Shown here: in pieces, positions 51,224 to 59,372 of the stretch
How the letters are laid out: each line of letters starts with the position of its first letter
Numbering within the stretch: position 1 is the first letter of the stretch
Source of the DNA: Ideonella sp.
GTDB taxonomy: Bacteria > Pseudomonadota > Gammaproteobacteria > Burkholderiales > Burkholderiaceae_C
Length of the DNA: 64,000 nt
Direction of reading: 5' to 3'
Assembly (NCBI GenBank): GCA_016721465.1
Contig: JADKIA010000027.1
Coordinates: 186,001-250,000 of the forward strand
Notes under the pieces: model-generated
What the model saw: the letters and a program-made list of their open reading frames with translations, nothing else
Databases searched by the model: none
What the model was told of the DNA's origin: nothing
Translations under genes and position numbers: made by a program

Positions 51224-54214
51224 TTAAGCCGAAGCCCGCTCGATCTGGCAGACGGTGGTTTTTGTTTCCTGCATCATCGTCACGCTGTCATAGCCGTAGG
51301 TCGTGGCGGTGTTGATGGCCTCGCCGCGGATCACCGGCATGGCGCCCGCCGGGTAGTAGGGCGCCAGGTCCACACCACCCCAACGGCCCGAGAAGTGGAA
51401 GGGCAGCCACACCGTTTCGGCGTCCACCCGCTCGGTGACCATGGCCTTGACGCGCAGGCCCTTGAAGTCCGGCATCGCGGCCATCGGGGGCGTCTTGAGC
51501 CAAACGAACTCGCCGTCGCGGATGCCCCGGTCGTTGGCCGCCTTGGGGTTGATCTCGACAAACATCTCCTGCTGCAACTCGGCCAGCCAGGGGTTGGAGC
51601 GCGTCTCCTCGCCGCCGCCCTCGTACTCGACCAGGCGGCCGCTGGACATGATCAGCGGGTAGGTCTTGCCGATGTCCTTGTTCTTCTCCTGCACGCTCTT
51701 GTAGAGGGTGGGCAAGCGCCAGAACGCCTTCTTGTCGTCGTGCGTGGGGTACTTGGCCACCAGGTCCGGCCGCGTGCTGTACAGCGGCTCGCGGTGCTGC
51801 GGGATCGGATCGGGGAAGTTCCAGACGATGGCGCGCGCCTTGGCGTTGCCGAAGACATGGCAGCCATGCACCTTCATGGTCACGCGGATGATGCCGCCGG
51901 AAGGATCGGTCTTCCAGTTCTTGCCCTCGGCGGCCTTTTTCTCGTCGTCGGTCAGATCGTCCCACCAGCCGAGCTTTTTCAGCAGCACATGATCGAACTC
52001 GGGGTAGCCGGTGGTGAGGTCGGCGCCCAGCGAGTGCGAGCCATCGGCGGCGAGCAGCGAGACGCCGTCGCGCTCCACGCCAAAGTTGGCGCGGAAGTTG
52101 CCACCGCCGTCCATCACGTGCTTGCTGGTGTCGTACAGGTTGGGCGAGCCCGGGTGCTTGAGCTCGGGCGTGCCCCAGCAGGGCCAGGGCAGGCCAAAGT
52201 AGTCGCCGTCGAACTTGTAGCCGGTTTCCTTGTCGACGCCGCCCTTGGCCTTGAGCGTCTTCACATCGAAGACGTTCATGTTGCGCATGTGCGCCTTCAG
52301 CCGCTCCGGGCTCTGGCCGGTGTAGCCGATGGTCCAAACGCACTTGTTGATCTCGCGCAGCACGGACTCCATCTCGGGTTCCATGCCGCCCTTGCCTTGC
52401 ACCATCTTGTAGTTCTTGACCAGCTCCTTGCCGAAGCCGAGCTTTTCGGCCAGCTGGAACATGATCATGTGGTCGGTGCGCGATTCCCACAGCGGCTCGA
52501 TCACCTTCTCGCGCCATTGCAACGATCGATTCGACGCCGTGCACGATCCGCTGGTCTCGAATTGCGTGGCCGCCGGCAGCAGGTACACGGCGCGGTTCGG
52601 GTTGCGGTCGTCGCCCTTGCTGGGCATGGCGGCCATCGCGGCCGTGGCGGACGGGAAGGGGTCGATCACCACCAGCAGATCGAGCTTGTCCATGGCCTTC
52701 TTCATTTCCAGGCCACGGCTTTGCGAGTTCGGCGCGTGGCCCCAGAAGAACAGGCCGCGCAGGTTGCTGTCCTGGTCGATCAGCTCGTTCTTCTCCAGCA
52801 CGCCGTCGATCCAGCGCGACACCGTCATGCCGGACTTCGTCATCATCGCCGGCGAGGCGTACTGCTTCTTGATCCACTCGAAGTCGACGTTCCAGGCCTT
52901 GGCGAAGTGCTTCCAGGAGCCTTCGGCCAGGCCGTAGTAGCCGGGCAGGCTGTCCGGGTTGGGGCCCACGTCGGTGGCGCCTTGCACGTTGTCGTGGCCG
53001 CGGAAGATGTTGGTGCCGCCACCGCTCTTGCCCACGTTGCCCAGCGCCAGCTGCAGCAGGCACGAGGCGCGCACGATGGCGTTGCCGATGGTGTGCTGGG
53101 TCTGGCCCATGCACCAGACCACGGTGCTGGGCCGGTTCTCGGCCATGGTCTTGGCCACCTTGTAGCACGTGGCCTCGTCGACCCCGCAGGCCTCGAACAC
53201 CTTGTCCGGCGTCCACTTGGCAAGGCATTCTTCGCGCACCTTGTCCATGCCATAGACACGGTCTTCGATGTACTTCTTGTCTTCCCACCCGTTCTTGAAG
53301 ATGTGGTGCATCACGCCGAACAGGAAGGGGATGTCCGAGCCCGAGCGGATGCGCACGTACTGGTCGGCCTTGGCGGCCGTGCGCGTGAAGCGTGGATCGA
53401 CCACGATCATCTTGGTGCCGGTCTCCTTGGCGTGCAGCATGTGCAGCATCGACACCGGGTGCGCCTCGGCCGCATTGCTGCCGATGTACATCGCAGCCTT
53501 CGAGTTCTGCATGTCGTTGTAGGAGTTGGTCATCGCGCCATACCCCCACGTGTTGGCCACGCCGGCCACGGTGGTGGAGTGGCAGATGCGCGCCTGGTGG
53601 TCGGTGTTGTTGGTGCCCCAGAACGACACCCACTTGCGCATCAGGTAGGCCTGCTCGTTGTTGTGCTTGCTCGATCCGACGAAGAACAGCGAATCCGGTC
53701 CGCTGGCCTTGCGCAGTTCCAGCATCTTGGCGCTGATCTCGTCCAGCGCCTGGTCCCAGCCGATGCGCTGGTACTTGCCGTCCACCAGCTTCATCGGGTA
53801 CTTGAGGCGGAATTCGCCGTGGCCATGCTCGCGCAGCGCGGCGCCCTTGGCACAGTGCGCTCCCAGGTTGATGGGCGAATCGAACACCGGCTCCTGCCGC
53901 ACCCACACGCCGTTCTCGACCACGGCGTCCACCGCGCAACCCACCGAGCAGTGGCCGCAGATGGTGCGGCGGACCGAGACCGTCTTCGCCCCGTCAGCGC
54001 CCTTCGCGGCATCGGCAGCCTGGGCCTTCTTGACCAGCGTGAGTTGCGACACGGCGATGCCCGCGCCCAGCCCCAGGCCCGAGCGGCGCAGGAAGGCGCG
54101 GCGGTCCATGGTGGGGATGGCGCGCGTGACACCGCGGGCCAGGCTGGCAACGAGGCTGGACGAAGACGCCGCAGCGCCTTGCGGGGACTTGCGGGTGAGC
54201 AGCATGGGTGACAT
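51224..54214 (-). CDS. fdhA: Formate dehydrogenase molybdopterin (alpha) subunit, cysteine type
   Basis: 996 residues. A Tat signal is evident (DRRAFLRRSGLGLGAGIAVS, about residues 37-56, cut near AQAADA). The 4Fe-4S site is C86-x2-C89-x3-C93-x27-C121 (CGHCSVGC). The molybdenum or tungsten ligand is Cys211 in ARICHSTTVAG, where selenocysteine occurs in other enzymes. Its full length with VWCMGQTQHTIGN and GGGTNIFRGHDNVQGATDVG matches periplasmic formate dehydrogenases such as FdnG-like and Desulfovibrio types. It oxidises formate to carbon dioxide on the periplasmic side. Start ATG 54214 follows GGAG; the fdhB gene is 12 bases downstream. Confidence 0.93.
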   Translation of the reverse strand: MSPMLLTRKSPQGAAASSSSLVASLARGVTRAIPTMDRRAFLRRSGLGLGAGIAVSQLTLVKKAQAADAAKGADGAKTVSVRRTICGHCSVGCAVDAVVENGVWVRQEPVFDSPINLGAHCAKGAALREHGHGEFRLKYPMKLVDGKYQRIGWDQALDEISAKMLELRKASGPDSLFFVGSSKHNNEQAYLMRKWVSFWGTNNTDHQARICHSTTVAGVANTWGYGAMTNSYNDMQNSKAAMYIGSNAAEAHPVSMLHMLHAKETGTKMIVVDPRFTRTAAKADQYVRIRSGSDIPFLFGVMHHIFKNGWEDKKYIEDRVYGMDKVREECLAKWTPDKVFEACGVDEATCYKVAKTMAENRPSTVVWCMGQTQHTIGNAIVRASCLLQLALGNVGKSGGGTNIFRGHDNVQGATDVGPNPDSLPGYYGLAEGSWKHFAKAWNVDFEWIKKQYASPAMMTKSGMTVSRWIDGVLEKNELIDQDSNLRGLFFWGHAPNSQSRGLEMKKAMDKLDLLVVIDPFPSATAAMAAMPSKGDDRNPNRAVYLLPAATQFETSGSCTASNRSLQWREKVIEPLWESRTDHMIMFQLAEKLGFGKELVKNYKMVQGKGGMEPEMESVLREINKCVWTIGYTGQSPERLKAHMRNMNVFDVKTLKAKGGVDKETGYKFDGDYFGLPWPCWGTPELKHPGSPNLYDTSKHVMDGGGNFRANFGVERDGVSLLAADGSHSLGADLTTGYPEFDHVLLKKLGWWDDLTDDEKKAAEGKNWKTDPSGGIIRVTMKVHGCHVFGNAKARAIVWNFPDPIPQHREPLYSTRPDLVAKYPTHDDKKAFWRLPTLYKSVQEKNKDIGKTYPLIMSSGRLVEYEGGGEETRSNPWLAELQQEMFVEINPKAANDRGIRDGEFVWLKTPPMAAMPDFKGLRVKAMVTERVDAETVWLPFHFSGRWGGVDLAPYYPAGAMPVIRGEAINTATTYGYDSVTMMQETKTTVCQIERASA

Positions 54215-54232
54215 GGTGTACGGCTCCGTGCG

Positions 54233-54445
54233 TCAGACCTTGGCGGTCTGGTAGTAGCGCTTGACGTGGTCGGTGAGCTGGTAGCCGCCGCCTTGCTCGG
54301 GCGCGGGCTTGGGCTCGGCCAAGGCGTCCGTCTGCGGCGCCTTCGACAGCGGCAACACCGCGGCCGCCGCGGCCAGCGCACCGGCCGTGCCAGCACCAGC
54401 AAACAGGCGGCGCCGCGACGGGGGCGTGTTCTTTGTCTCGCTCAT
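54233..54445 (-). CDS. Formate dehydrogenase region Tat-target small protein
   Basis: 70 residues: MSETKNTPPSRRRLFAGAGT, with a classical twin-arginine signal (SRRRLFAGAG, then an Ala-rich hydrophobic core). The mature part is only 30 residues (PKPAPEQGGGYQLTDHVKRYYQ, ending TAKV). It corresponds to the small Tat-target family that precedes fdhA in many bacteria. It is the first gene of the fdh operon, with 18 bases to fdhA. GGAG lies upstream of ATG 54445. Function unknown; it may guide or mature the complex. Confidence 0.85.
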   Translation of the reverse strand: MSETKNTPPSRRRLFAGAGTAGALAAAAAVLPLSKAPQTDALAEPKPAPEQGGGYQLTDHVKRYYQTAKV

Positions 54446-54500
54446 GGGGGTCTCCAACGGGCAGCCCATGCACCAGGCTGCATATCTATACGCCATCGCG

Positions 54501-54529
54501 ATTAGGGATCAGAGTAAACCCGATGGCAA
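54501..54529 (-). promoter_or_regulatory. Candidate sigma-70-type promoter of the fdh operon
   Basis: Minus-strand TTGCCA (54529-54524), 17 bases, then CCTAAT (54506-54501). It matches TTGACA in five of six and TATAAT in four of six positions, about 50 bases before the first gene. The palindromes at 54553-54589 would lie about 60-95 bases upstream of the start of transcription, a normal place for an activator. Confidence 0.45.
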
Positions 54530-54552
54530 TCCGGGTGGTTACGGGGATCGCA

Positions 54553-54589
54553 GCGACAGTTTGTCGCAACCGGGCCGACAAACTGTCGC
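54553..54589. promoter_or_regulatory. Tandem palindromic operator in the fdh/regulator intergenic region
   Basis: Two sites share the core GACA-N3-TGTC: GCGACA-GTT-TGTCGC (54553-54567) and CGACA-AAC-TGTCG (54576-54588). Centres are 22 bp apart, two helical turns. The pair also forms a 13-bp perfect inverted repeat across an 11-bp spacer (GCGACAGTTTGTC and its complement). This is a good candidate binding site for the adjacent Fis-HTH regulator, able to act on both divergent units. Confidence 0.65.
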
Positions 54590-54613
54590 GCCGCGCTGCC
54601 AGCGACGGCTTCC

Positions 54614-54619
54614 TACAAT
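54614..54619 (+). promoter_or_regulatory. Candidate -10 element (TACAAT) of the NtrC-like regulator gene
   Basis: TACAAT ends 12 bases before the ATG at 54632, which would give a very short or leaderless transcript; no ribosome-binding site is visible between them. No -35 box is clear at 17 bases upstream (CCGCGC). Confidence 0.3.
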
Positions 54620-54631
54620 CCGCCGCTGCCC

Positions 54632-56020
54632 ATGGACCTCGTCGAACGCCCTGTTGCCGACCCGCCGCCCCAACGCTGGCCCCTGGCCACGGTGCTGGTG
54701 GTGGACGACGAGCCGGGCATGCGCAACTTCATCGAGAAGTCCCTGGCGCCCCGTGTGGCGCAGGTGTTCAGCGCCGAATCCGCCGAGGCCGCCGACGAGC
54801 TGGTGCGAAAGCACCGTTTTGACCTGGTGGTGCTGGACATCGCGCTGCCCGGCCGCAGTGGCATCGAATGGCTGCGCGACCTGCGCGAGCGCGGACATGC
54901 CTTCGAGGTGGTCTTGATCACCGCCTTTGCCGACCTGGACACGGCCATCGAGGCGCTGCGCGCGGGGGCCAACGATTTCATCCTCAAGCCCTTTCGAGTC
55001 ACGCAGATCCTCAACGCGGTTCAGCACGGGCTGGAGCGGGCCCTGCTGCGGCGCGAGAACTGGGTGCTGCGTCGCACCCTCTCGCAGCGCACGCCGGCGG
55101 CCGACGGCCTGGTCGGGCAATCCATCGCCATCAAGGGCCTGCAGGCCGCCATCCAGCGCGTGGCCGGCGTGGGCTCCACGGTCCTGCTGTGCGGCGAATC
55201 GGGCACCGGCAAGGAACTGGCCGCGCTGGCCCTGCACCGCAACAGCCCGCGCTCGGCGGGGCCCTTCGTGCCGGTGAATTGCGCAACCCTGTCGCCGGAG
55301 CTGATCGAGAGCGAGCTGTTCGGCCAGGCCCAGGCCGGCTCGGGTGGGCGCAAGTTGCGCGACGGCCTGTTCGTCTACGCGCAGGGCGGCACCCTGTTCC
55401 TGGACGAGATCGGCGAGTTGCCGATGGCCTTGCAGGCCACGCTGCTGCGCGTGCTCGAGGACCGGCGCATTCGTCCCGTGGGCAGCGAGCAGCAGATTCC
55501 GGTGGACGTGCGCATCGTCGCGGCCACCAACCGCAGGCTGGCCGACGAGGTGGCGGCCGGGCGCTTCCGCAAGGACCTGTACTACCGGCTGCAGGTGGTG
55601 GAGATCAACCTGCCGCCGCTGCGCTCGCACAAGGAAGACATCCCCGACCTGGTGGAGCATTTCGTGGCCACGCTGGCGCCACAACTCGGTGTGCCGCCCA
55701 TCGAGCTCGGGGCCGACGAACTCGGCTACCTGCAGCAGTACGACTGGCCCGGCAACGTGCGCGAACTGCGCAACTTGATCGAGCGCTCGCTGATCCTGGG
55801 CGCGCTGAATGTCTCGGCGCTGTACCCCGGCCTGGGCCGCAGCACGCACGGTGGCCGCGCGGCGCCGGCGCCGGCCACGACCGATCTGCACACGATGGAA
55901 AAGCTGCACATCCTGGCCGTGCTGGACAGCGTCGAGGGCGACAAGACCCGCGCAGCGCAGCTGCTGGGCATCTCGCGTCGAACGTTGGAGAGAAGGGTGG
56001 CGGAGTGGGGCTTGAACTGA
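54632..56020 (+). CDS. NtrC-family response regulator lacking the GAFTGA motif
   Basis: 462 residues. The receiver domain is intact (DD pair at 25-26, Asp69 in VVLDIALPG, Lys119 in ILKPF). The AAA+ domain has Walker A GESGTGKE (188-195) and Walker B GGTLFLDEIGE (252-262), plus a Fis-type helix-turn-helix (AAQLLGISRRTLERR). The loop that normally reads GAFTGA (residues about 233-242) is GQAQAGSGGRKL, so it should not engage sigma-54 in the usual way. Its genes flank the fdh operon, and palindromes upstream suggest it binds there. The kinase starts 16 bases after the stop. ATG 54632 has no clear ribosome-binding site. Confidence 0.88.
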   Translation: MDLVERPVADPPPQRWPLATVLVVDDEPGMRNFIEKSLAPRVAQVFSAESAEAADELVRKHRFDLVVLDIALPGRSGIEWLRDLRERGHAFEVVLITAFADLDTAIEALRAGANDFILKPFRVTQILNAVQHGLERALLRRENWVLRRTLSQRTPAADGLVGQSIAIKGLQAAIQRVAGVGSTVLLCGESGTGKELAALALHRNSPRSAGPFVPVNCATLSPELIESELFGQAQAGSGGRKLRDGLFVYAQGGTLFLDEIGELPMALQATLLRVLEDRRIRPVGSEQQIPVDVRIVAATNRRLADEVAAGRFRKDLYYRLQVVEINLPPLRSHKEDIPDLVEHFVATLAPQLGVPPIELGADELGYLQQYDWPGNVRELRNLIERSLILGALNVSALYPGLGRSTHGGRAAPAPATTDLHTMEKLHILAVLDSVEGDKTRAAQLLGISRRTLERRVAEWGLN

Positions 56021-56036
56021 AGACCGAAGGGCCGAA

Positions 56037-58115
56037 GTGACTTCCATCCGCACCAAGCTGCTGGCCATGGTGCTGATGCCGCTGTGGGTGGTGTTGCCGC
56101 TGCTGGTGGCGGTGCTCGCCTGGTGGGGCGATGCGGCTGTGGACCGCATGCTGATCACCAAGGTGCGGTCCGACCTGGCGGTGGCGCACGGCTACTTCGA
56201 CCGAGTGCTGGGCGAAGTGTCGGCCAGCACCGACGCGGTGGCCGGCTCGCACGCGTTGAGCCTGGCGCTCGGCCAGGCGGTGTCGCCCCAGGCCCTGCAG
56301 GCCTTGCTGCAAGGCGTGCTCGAGCGAGAGGGGCTGGACTTCATCAACCTGCGCGGCCCGGACGGCCAGATGCTGGTCACCGACCACGGTGCCTCGGCCG
56401 AGGCCTTGCCGGCCTTGCCGCGGGGCGGCGAGCGCAAGCGCGCCGGGGCCTCGGTGGAGGTGCTGGGTGACGCTGACCTGGCCTTGCTGGCGCCCGCCTT
56501 GCGCGACCGGGTGAGGGTGCCTCTCGTGCCCACGCGCAACGCCCAGGCCACCACTCGCACGCAGGAGGAGCGCGCGATGGTGGTGGTGGCCGATGCGCCC
56601 GTGCGCGACGCCGCCGGCCGCGTCATCGCCCACGTTCAGGCCGGCAGCCTGCTCAACCGCAACCTGGCCTTCATCGACCACATCAACCAGATCGTCTACC
56701 CCGAGGGCAGCCTGCCCTTCGGCAGCCGCGGCACGGCGACGCTGTTCCTGGACGACGTGCGCATCTCCACCAACGTGCGCCTGTTCTCCGACGAGGGTGG
56801 CGCCGAGCCGCAGGCCCGGCGCAGCGGCGAGGCCCGGGCCATTGGCACGCGCGTGTCCAAGGCCGTGCGCGATGCCGTGCTGGGCGAGGGGCGCACCTGG
56901 CTGGACCGGGCCTTCGTCGTCAACGAGTGGTACGTGTCGGCCTACCAACCCATCACCAACGGCGCCGGCCAGCGCGTGGGCATGCTCTACGTGGGCTACC
57001 TGGAGCGGCCCTTCACCTGGCTGAAGTACAGCGTGCTCATCGGCCTGGCTGCGGTGTTCTTCGGCGTGATGGTGCTGGCCGCGCTCGCCTCTGCGCGCTG
57101 GGCGCGCACCATCTCGCAGCCGCTGGAGCAGATGGCGCAGACCATGCACCGTGTCGAAGCCGGCGAGCTCGGGGCCCGCGTGGGCAGCCTGGCGCGCAGC
57201 GACGAGATTGGTGCCCTGGGCGGCCACCTCGATCACCTGCTCGACAACATCGCCGAAAAGACCGGTGCGCTGCAGCGCTGGAACGCCGAGCTCGACGCCA
57301 AGGTGGCCGAGCGCACCCGTGCACTGGAGTCCGCGCAACAGCAGTTGCTGCGCACCGAGAAGATGGCCGCCGTGGGGCAACTCACCGCCAGCATTGCCCA
57401 CGAGGTGAACAACCCGATCGCGGTGATCCAGGGCAACCTCGATCTGGCGCGCGACTTGTTGGGCGCCGATGCCCAGCGCGTGAAGGCCGAGCTGAACCTG
57501 GTGGACCAGCAAATCGAACGCATGCGGCTGATCGTGACGCAGCTGCTGCAGTTTGCCCGGCCGCACGAATACGCGGGCTACGTGGATGCGGTGGACACGG
57601 CACAGGTGTTCATGGACTGCCTGGTGCTGACCGGCCACCTTCTGGCCAAGACCCGCATCGAGGTGAGCCGCCAGTTCAGTGCCACGCGCCGCCCGGGCAT
57701 CAACCGCAACGAACTGCAGCAGGTGCTGGTGAACCTGATGGTGAACGCCGTGCACGCCATGCCCGATGGGGGGGTGCTCAGCTTGGCCACGGCCGATGCC
57801 GGCGAGGGTGCCGTCAGCCTGTCCGTGATGGACACCGGCGCGGGCCTGCCGGCCGAGCTGATGGACGACCTGTTCAAGCCCTTCATCACGCGCAAGAAGG
57901 ATGGCACCGGGCTGGGGCTGTGGATCAGTCGCAGCATCATCGAGCGCTATGGGGGCGACATCCACGCCGGCAACCGGCCCGAAGGCGGCGCGGTGATGAC
58001 CGTGCTGCTGCAATGCGAGCCCGACGGTCCCGCGCCGCGTCCACCGGGCGAGGGCCGTGGTTCGGCCGACGCCTCAGGACAAACCCTGCACGAGCCGCTG
58101 GCCAGGCCCTCGTGA
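56037..58115 (+). CDS. Membrane sensor histidine kinase with Cache-type input domain
   Basis: 692 residues from GTG 56037 (GAAGG seven bases upstream). Two membrane spans (about 8-30 and 330-350) bracket an extracytoplasmic domain of 300 residues with the pattern of Cache sensors (LDFINLRGPDGQMLVTDHG, AYQPITNGAGQRVGMLYVGYL). A HAMP linker, the HisKA site (IAHEVNNPIAVIQGNLDLA) and ATPase boxes (LMVNAVHAMPDGG, TGLGLWISRSIIERYGGD) follow. It is the partner of the upstream regulator and likely senses a small molecule in the periplasm. Formate, nitrate or oxygen-linked cues fit the context, but nothing in the sequence names the ligand. Confidence 0.88.
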   Translation: MTSIRTKLLAMVLMPLWVVLPLLVAVLAWWGDAAVDRMLITKVRSDLAVAHGYFDRVLGEVSASTDAVAGSHALSLALGQAVSPQALQALLQGVLEREGLDFINLRGPDGQMLVTDHGASAEALPALPRGGERKRAGASVEVLGDADLALLAPALRDRVRVPLVPTRNAQATTRTQEERAMVVVADAPVRDAAGRVIAHVQAGSLLNRNLAFIDHINQIVYPEGSLPFGSRGTATLFLDDVRISTNVRLFSDEGGAEPQARRSGEARAIGTRVSKAVRDAVLGEGRTWLDRAFVVNEWYVSAYQPITNGAGQRVGMLYVGYLERPFTWLKYSVLIGLAAVFFGVMVLAALASARWARTISQPLEQMAQTMHRVEAGELGARVGSLARSDEIGALGGHLDHLLDNIAEKTGALQRWNAELDAKVAERTRALESAQQQLLRTEKMAAVGQLTASIAHEVNNPIAVIQGNLDLARDLLGADAQRVKAELNLVDQQIERMRLIVTQLLQFARPHEYAGYVDAVDTAQVFMDCLVLTGHLLAKTRIEVSRQFSATRRPGINRNELQQVLVNLMVNAVHAMPDGGVLSLATADAGEGAVSLSVMDTGAGLPAELMDDLFKPFITRKKDGTGLGLWISRSIIERYGGDIHAGNRPEGGAVMTVLLQCEPDGPAPRPPGEGRGSADASGQTLHEPLARPS

Positions 58116-58124
58116 CAACGTGTC
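58114..58124. promoter_or_regulatory. Third GACA-N3-TGTC palindrome, upstream of the DUF3305 gene
   Basis: GACA-ACG-TGTC, followed by GC as in the first operator (TGTCGC). It overlaps the end of the kinase gene and lies 30 bases before the DUF3305 ATG. A poor -10-like TAGACT lies at 58139-58144. Suggests the maturation genes share the control of the fdh operon. Confidence 0.45.
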
Positions 58125-58153
58125 GCAGCATGTCTGGATAGACTGCAGCCGCC

Positions 58154-58633
58154 ATGCAGACCGCTCCCACCCTTCGCGTCGCCGTGCTCATGGAGCGCCA
58201 GCGCCAGCCCAACGCCTGGGAGGACTGGCGCTTCGCCGTGGTGGACGTGCTGGCCGACGAGGGCCAGTTCGGCGACGCACCGCGCACCCTGCGCGACGAT
58301 GGCCGCACGGCCCAGGTGTTGCACCCCGGCCTGGCCGTGGAGCTGCACCGTGACGAGGGCGAGGGCTACTACCTCAACCTCAGCTCAGGTGCGCCGGTGT
58401 GGTTCGTGATGTGGCGCATCGACGATGTCGACCCGTCGCGCGCCTGGCCCGAACGGGTGACCCTGTCCTACAACGAGGCCGGACGCCTGCTCGATGCGCA
58501 GGAGCGCGTCGACAATCGGCCGCTGGGCCCCGACGTGCGCGCCTGGTTGCAGGCCTACACCGACGAGCACTACAAGCCCGAGCCCAAGCAACGCAAGCGT
58601 CCGGCGTCCTTCCGTGCGCCGGACCAGCGCTGA
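58154..58633 (+). CDS. DUF3305 domain protein
   Basis: 159 residues: LRVAVLMERQRQPNAWEDWRFAVVDV is the start of DUF3305, followed by LAVELHRDEGEGYYLNLSSGAPVWFVMWR and the ending WLQAYTDEHYKPEPKQRKRP. DUF3305 always accompanies DUF3306 and formate dehydrogenase genes in proteobacteria; the biochemical role is unknown. The position between the kinase and DUF3306 supports a role in maturing the enzyme. The ATG lies 38 bases after the kinase stop, after a palindrome shared with the fdh promoter. Confidence 0.88.
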   Translation: MQTAPTLRVAVLMERQRQPNAWEDWRFAVVDVLADEGQFGDAPRTLRDDGRTAQVLHPGLAVELHRDEGEGYYLNLSSGAPVWFVMWRIDDVDPSRAWPERVTLSYNEAGRLLDAQERVDNRPLGPDVRAWLQAYTDEHYKPEPKQRKRPASFRAPDQR

Positions 58634-58643
58634 GCGCCGCGCC

Positions 58644-59372
58644 ATGGCCACGCACGACGACAACTTCTTTTCGCGCTGGTCGCGCCGCAAGGTGCAGGTG
58701 CGGCAGGGTGCCCAGCCCGCCGAGCCGGCGCTGCCCGTGGCGCTGGTGCCCGTGGCACCGGCCGCGCAGCCCGTGGTGCCGGCCCCGCATGCCGCTGATC
58801 ATGGCCAGGCCGAGCCGCCGCGGGCGGTGACGCCCGAGGTGGCCCCGACAGAGTCTGCCCGGGTCGCCGCGCCGTCGGCCGCCGAACCCTCACCCACGAT
58901 GGACGACGTGGCGCTGCTCGACCCCGCATCCGACTTCCGCCGCTTCGTGGCCCCCGGCGTGGACAGCGGGGTGAAGAACGCCGCTCTGAAGAAGCTGTTT
59001 GCCGATCCGCACTTCAATGTGATGGATGGCCTGGACACCTACATCGACGACTACGGGCGCCCCGACCCCTTGCCGGCCAGCTGGTTGCGGCAGATGACCC
59101 AGTCGGCGGCGCTGGGCCTGTTCGACGACGACGAAGCGGCAGCACGACCCCAGCCCGCCCGCCAGGCCGATGAGGCGGTCGCTGCGCCCGCGCCAACGAC
59201 CGAGTTCGAGCCGCCGGCCGGCGAGCCGCCATGGACCGCAGCCACCTCTTCGCTGCCCACCGAAGTCACCACATCCGATGAAGACCTTGATCTGCGACTG
59301 CAACCGCACGATGCCGCTGGACCCGAAGGCGCTGCAGGCGGCGCTGGCGCAGACGCCGGGCGCCAGCACTGA
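58644..59372 (+). CDS. DUF3306 domain protein
   Basis: 242 residues. The signature FFSRWSRRKVQVR at the start and the conserved core DFRRFVAPGVDSGVKNAALKKLF, then FNVMDGLDTYIDDYGRPDPLP, are those of DUF3306. The family is linked to formate dehydrogenase maturation but has no assigned activity. The C-terminal 80 residues are low complexity and, from 59278, overlap the next gene in another frame by 95 bases, an unusually long overlap, so the real stop may have drifted. ATG 58644 lies 10 bases after the DUF3305 stop. Confidence 0.85.
   Translation: MATHDDNFFSRWSRRKVQVRQGAQPAEPALPVALVPVAPAAQPVVPAPHAADHGQAEPPRAVTPEVAPTESARVAAPSAAEPSPTMDDVALLDPASDFRRFVAPGVDSGVKNAALKKLFADPHFNVMDGLDTYIDDYGRPDPLPASWLRQMTQSAALGLFDDDEAAARPQPARQADEAVAAPAPTTEFEPPAGEPPWTAATSSLPTEVTTSDEDLDLRLQPHDAAGPEGAAGGAGADAGRQH

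Noticed and set aside
51288..53939. Long second minus-strand frame within fdhA
   Set aside because: Arginine-rich shadow frame of FdhA with no known domain.
54485..54510. A -24/-12 (sigma-54) promoter for fdh, from minus-strand TGGCG...ATGCA
   Set aside because: The GG and GC elements are 11 bases apart instead of 10, and the flanking bases fit poorly. The adjacent regulator lacks GAFTGA as well.
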